Positions 61,877-64,000 of a stretch of DNA of 64,000 nt are shown piece after piece. The DNA lies in contig NZ_CP009654.1 of the NCBI RefSeq assembly GCF_001880225.1, forward strand, positions 1,426,001-1,490,000. The letters are read 5' to 3'. This DNA comes from Francisella frigiditurris (lineage in GTDB: Bacteria; Pseudomonadota; Gammaproteobacteria; Francisellales; Francisellaceae). The notes beneath the pieces were generated by a model. The model ran no database searches, was not told the DNA's origin, and worked only from the letters and a program-made list of their open reading frames with translations. Numbering within the stretch: the stretch's first letter is position 1; each line of letters begins with the position of its first letter. A program made the position numbers and the translations under genes.

Positions 61877-63964
61877 TTAATTTAATTTAGAAATATCTGC
61901 TACTGAAATAAATAGCTTATGAAGATTATTTAATAATGCTATACGGTTTTTTCTAAGACTATCATCTTCATCCATAACCATTACATTATCAAAAAAATCA
62001 CTAATACTTTTATCAAGACTACTTAGAAGCTCTAAAGCTGTTTCATAATTTCTAATAGAAACTTCATGATGAACTTTTTGAGTTACTTTTTCTATATTCT
62101 CAGCCAAATTTATTTCGTATTGATTACCAGCTTTATTACTTATAGAAATATCATAAGCACCTTTTAATTCTTGAGAATTTTTAGCTAGAATATTTGCTAC
62201 TCTCTTATTAGATGAAATAAGACTAGCTGCTGAACTAGAATTTAAAAATCCAGTAATTGCTTGCACTCTTAAACCAAAATCTTTTACAGATGAAAAATTA
62301 GTATTAATTACTGATTCAAATACATCATTTGGCACACCTTCTTCTTTATATAGATTCTTAAATCTATCTATACAAAAGCTTACTATTTCATCTTTAATAT
62401 CAGTTTTAAACACTAGATTATTTACTTCTCTATAACTTGAAAAAGCTACATCTAAAACCTGCTCTAAAGAAATATCTAGATCTGTATCACGAAGTATTCT
62501 CAATATACCTATAGCAGATCTTCTAAGTGCAAAAGGATCTTTGTTACCTGAAGGCTTCTGCCCTATTCCAAATATTCCAACTAGAGTATCTAGCTTATCT
62601 GCCAAAGCAACACAATTAGCTATCTTACTTTGTGGTAGCTCTGCACCAGAATATTTTGGCCAATATTGCTGCTCTATAGCATCAGCTATCACATCAGGCT
62701 CACCGTGTGCTTTTGCATAATACTTGCCAATAATGCCTTGCAAATCAGTGAATTCAAAAACCATATCTGATATTAAATCTGCTTTTGCCAAAAGCCCTGC
62801 TCTATATGCAATTTCACCATCTTCTTGAGATAGCTTAGCTAACTCTTGTGATGTATTTGCTATCCTTTTAGCCTTTTGTAGCATATTCCCAAGCTTATTT
62901 TGGAAAGTTACGTTTTCAAGCTTAACTAAGAAGCTATCTAAAGGTTTTTTAACATCTGTATCATAAAAGAATGCTGCATCTGACAATCTAGCATTCATAA
63001 CTTTTTGATTGCCTGTAGTTACTAGCTCTGGCTTTTTACTTTGAATATTTGAGATAGTAATAAAATTAGCAACCATTTTTTTATTATTATCTAATAACGG
63101 GAAACATTTTTGATGTTCTTGCATAGAAGATATTAATGCTTCTTGAGGAACTCTTAAAAAATCCTTATTAAAGCTACATAACATAGCATTTGGAAATTCA
63201 ACTATTGCATTTACTTCCTCTACCAGATCAGTATCTAAAACCACATTATAACCATGTTTTGCTGCTAACTCTTTTGCTTGTTCAATCACTAAAGCTTTTC
63301 TTTCTTCCCAATCTACTAAAACCATAGCTTGAGCTAATTTATCTTTATATGTAGAAATTCGAGATATTGAAATAGCCTCTGGATGATGAAATCTATGTCC
63401 ATATGTAATATTACTAGCTTTGTGGTCAAGTATAGTCATATCAACAACATCATCACCATACATAGCTAAAACCCAATGTACAGGTCTTACAAACTCTACT
63501 GATGAATCACCCCATCTCATCATCTTTGGTATTGGAAGTTGCTTTAAAGCTTTAGCTATTATTTCTTCTAAAAGCTTAGTTGTTTTTTGACCTTCTTGAA
63601 TAGACTTAAAGAAAAGTTTTTCTCCTTTTGGAGTATCTATTTTATCTAACTCATTTAACTCTACTCCGCAAGATTTTGCAAAGCCTAAACCAACTTGTGT
63701 AGGTTGACCATCTTTATATGCTAAATGTAAGAATGGCCCTTGTTTTTCAACAATAACATCCTCTTGCTCACTTGCTAAATCTAGAATAGAAAAAGCTAAT
63801 CTTCTTGGAGAGGCAAACCATACTGTTTTACCAAAACTTACTTTAGCTTCTTTTAACTGTTCTTCTACGCTTGACAATAATGATTGAGCTAATTTTTTAA
63901 GAGCTTTAGGAGGTAGCTCTTCAGTACCTAATTCAAATAAAAAATCTTTTTTTTCAATAGTCAT
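61877..63964 (-). CDS. glyS: glycyl-tRNA synthetase beta subunit
   Basis: Tetrameric (alpha2beta2) GlyRS subunit that binds tRNA-Gly. 695 residues from the ATG at 63964 (MTIEKKDFLFELGTEELPPKAL), which has AAAAGG 7 bases upstream; a start ten codons earlier has none. Blocks QEHQKCFPLLD, the metal-site-like HD-domain region (RAGLLAKADLISDMVFEFTDLQG) and the C-terminal anticodon-binding helices are present. glyQ would lie just beyond the window edge. Confidence 0.96.
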   Translation of the reverse strand: MTIEKKDFLFELGTEELPPKALKKLAQSLLSSVEEQLKEAKVSFGKTVWFASPRRLAFSILDLASEQEDVIVEKQGPFLHLAYKDGQPTQVGLGFAKSCGVELNELDKIDTPKGEKLFFKSIQEGQKTTKLLEEIIAKALKQLPIPKMMRWGDSSVEFVRPVHWVLAMYGDDVVDMTILDHKASNITYGHRFHHPEAISISRISTYKDKLAQAMVLVDWEERKALVIEQAKELAAKHGYNVVLDTDLVEEVNAIVEFPNAMLCSFNKDFLRVPQEALISSMQEHQKCFPLLDNNKKMVANFITISNIQSKKPELVTTGNQKVMNARLSDAAFFYDTDVKKPLDSFLVKLENVTFQNKLGNMLQKAKRIANTSQELAKLSQEDGEIAYRAGLLAKADLISDMVFEFTDLQGIIGKYYAKAHGEPDVIADAIEQQYWPKYSGAELPQSKIANCVALADKLDTLVGIFGIGQKPSGNKDPFALRRSAIGILRILRDTDLDISLEQVLDVAFSSYREVNNLVFKTDIKDEIVSFCIDRFKNLYKEEGVPNDVFESVINTNFSSVKDFGLRVQAITGFLNSSSAASLISSNKRVANILAKNSQELKGAYDISISNKAGNQYEINLAENIEKVTQKVHHEVSIRNYETALELLSSLDKSISDFFDNVMVMDEDDSLRKNRIALLNNLHKLFISVADISKLN

Positions 63965-64000
63965 AATAAACCTTTTAAAGATAGCAAAATTCAATATTTA

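Overview
The window is AT-rich bacterial chromosome. Its gene content and order fit the genus Francisella: the deaD-ppiC-galP-galT-galK block, a divergent class A beta-lactamase of the FTU/FPH type between a Dsb-like gene and pth, ISFtu3-like IS1595-family debris, and a secreted chitinase. The chitinase and the acquired transposon lean towards an environmental or fish-associated lineage (F. philomiragia or F. noatunensis side) rather than a reduced tularensis genome. That placement is inference; no marker gene was aligned.

Layout. (a) 1-1.5 kb is a decay zone: a heavily degraded DDE transposase on the minus strand, then a 715-bp IS1595-family copy with three frameshifts and a near-perfect 8-bp target duplication. 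(b) 1.5-24.3 kb is mostly core: RNA helicase, parvulin, galactose uptake and Leloir genes, two exported proteins, an overlapping minus-strand operon (PP-loop thiolase-like enzyme, TusA-like carrier, Trm112-like, KdsB, HIT), a POT transporter, a K+ channel, SthA, PilD, a DsbC/G-like protein, the beta-lactamase, Pth, YchF, a CNNM/CorC protein, a GT-C glycosyltransferase, L25 and Prs. (c) 24.4-27.2 kb is accessory: tRNA-Ser(UGA) with its own promoter and terminator, a stand-alone C39-like cysteine peptidase, then a four-gene cassette of unknown proteins. Two neighbours in that cassette share a 14-residue motif, and the last gene looks like an ADP-ribosyltransferase. (d) 27.2-52.6 kb is core repair, tRNA modification and metabolism: RdgC, TrhO, CvfB, Mpg, RuvA, RuvC, YebC, ElbB, LipA, ferritin, Grx2, an RsxB-like ferredoxin, Nth, Mfd, a 902-residue chitinase, a divergent HxlR/azoreductase pair, SelO, an aromatic amino acid permease, and argGH behind a perfect ARG box.

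(e) 52,633-60,428 is a complete Tn3-family transposon with about 38-bp terminal inverted repeats and a perfect 5-bp target duplication (AAATA). It sits inside the argH stop codon and rebuilds that codon with its own first base. It carries a tnpR-orphan-fic unit on the minus strand, a res-like region, tnpA on the plus strand, and a copper cassette (CsoR operator, csoR, multicopper oxidase). A third terminal repeat lies inside it, followed by a 419-bp second copy of the 3' end of tnpA; this records insertion of a related element and later collapse by recombination. (f) 60.5-64 kb returns to the chromosome: a PIN/NYN-like protein, an exported HAD phosphatase-like protein and glyS.

The most promising places for new biology are the cassette at 25.4-27.2 kb, the tnpR-orphan-fic module, and the covarying palindromes next to the transposon right ends. 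Functions come from reading translations by eye; no database search, structure prediction or alignment was run.
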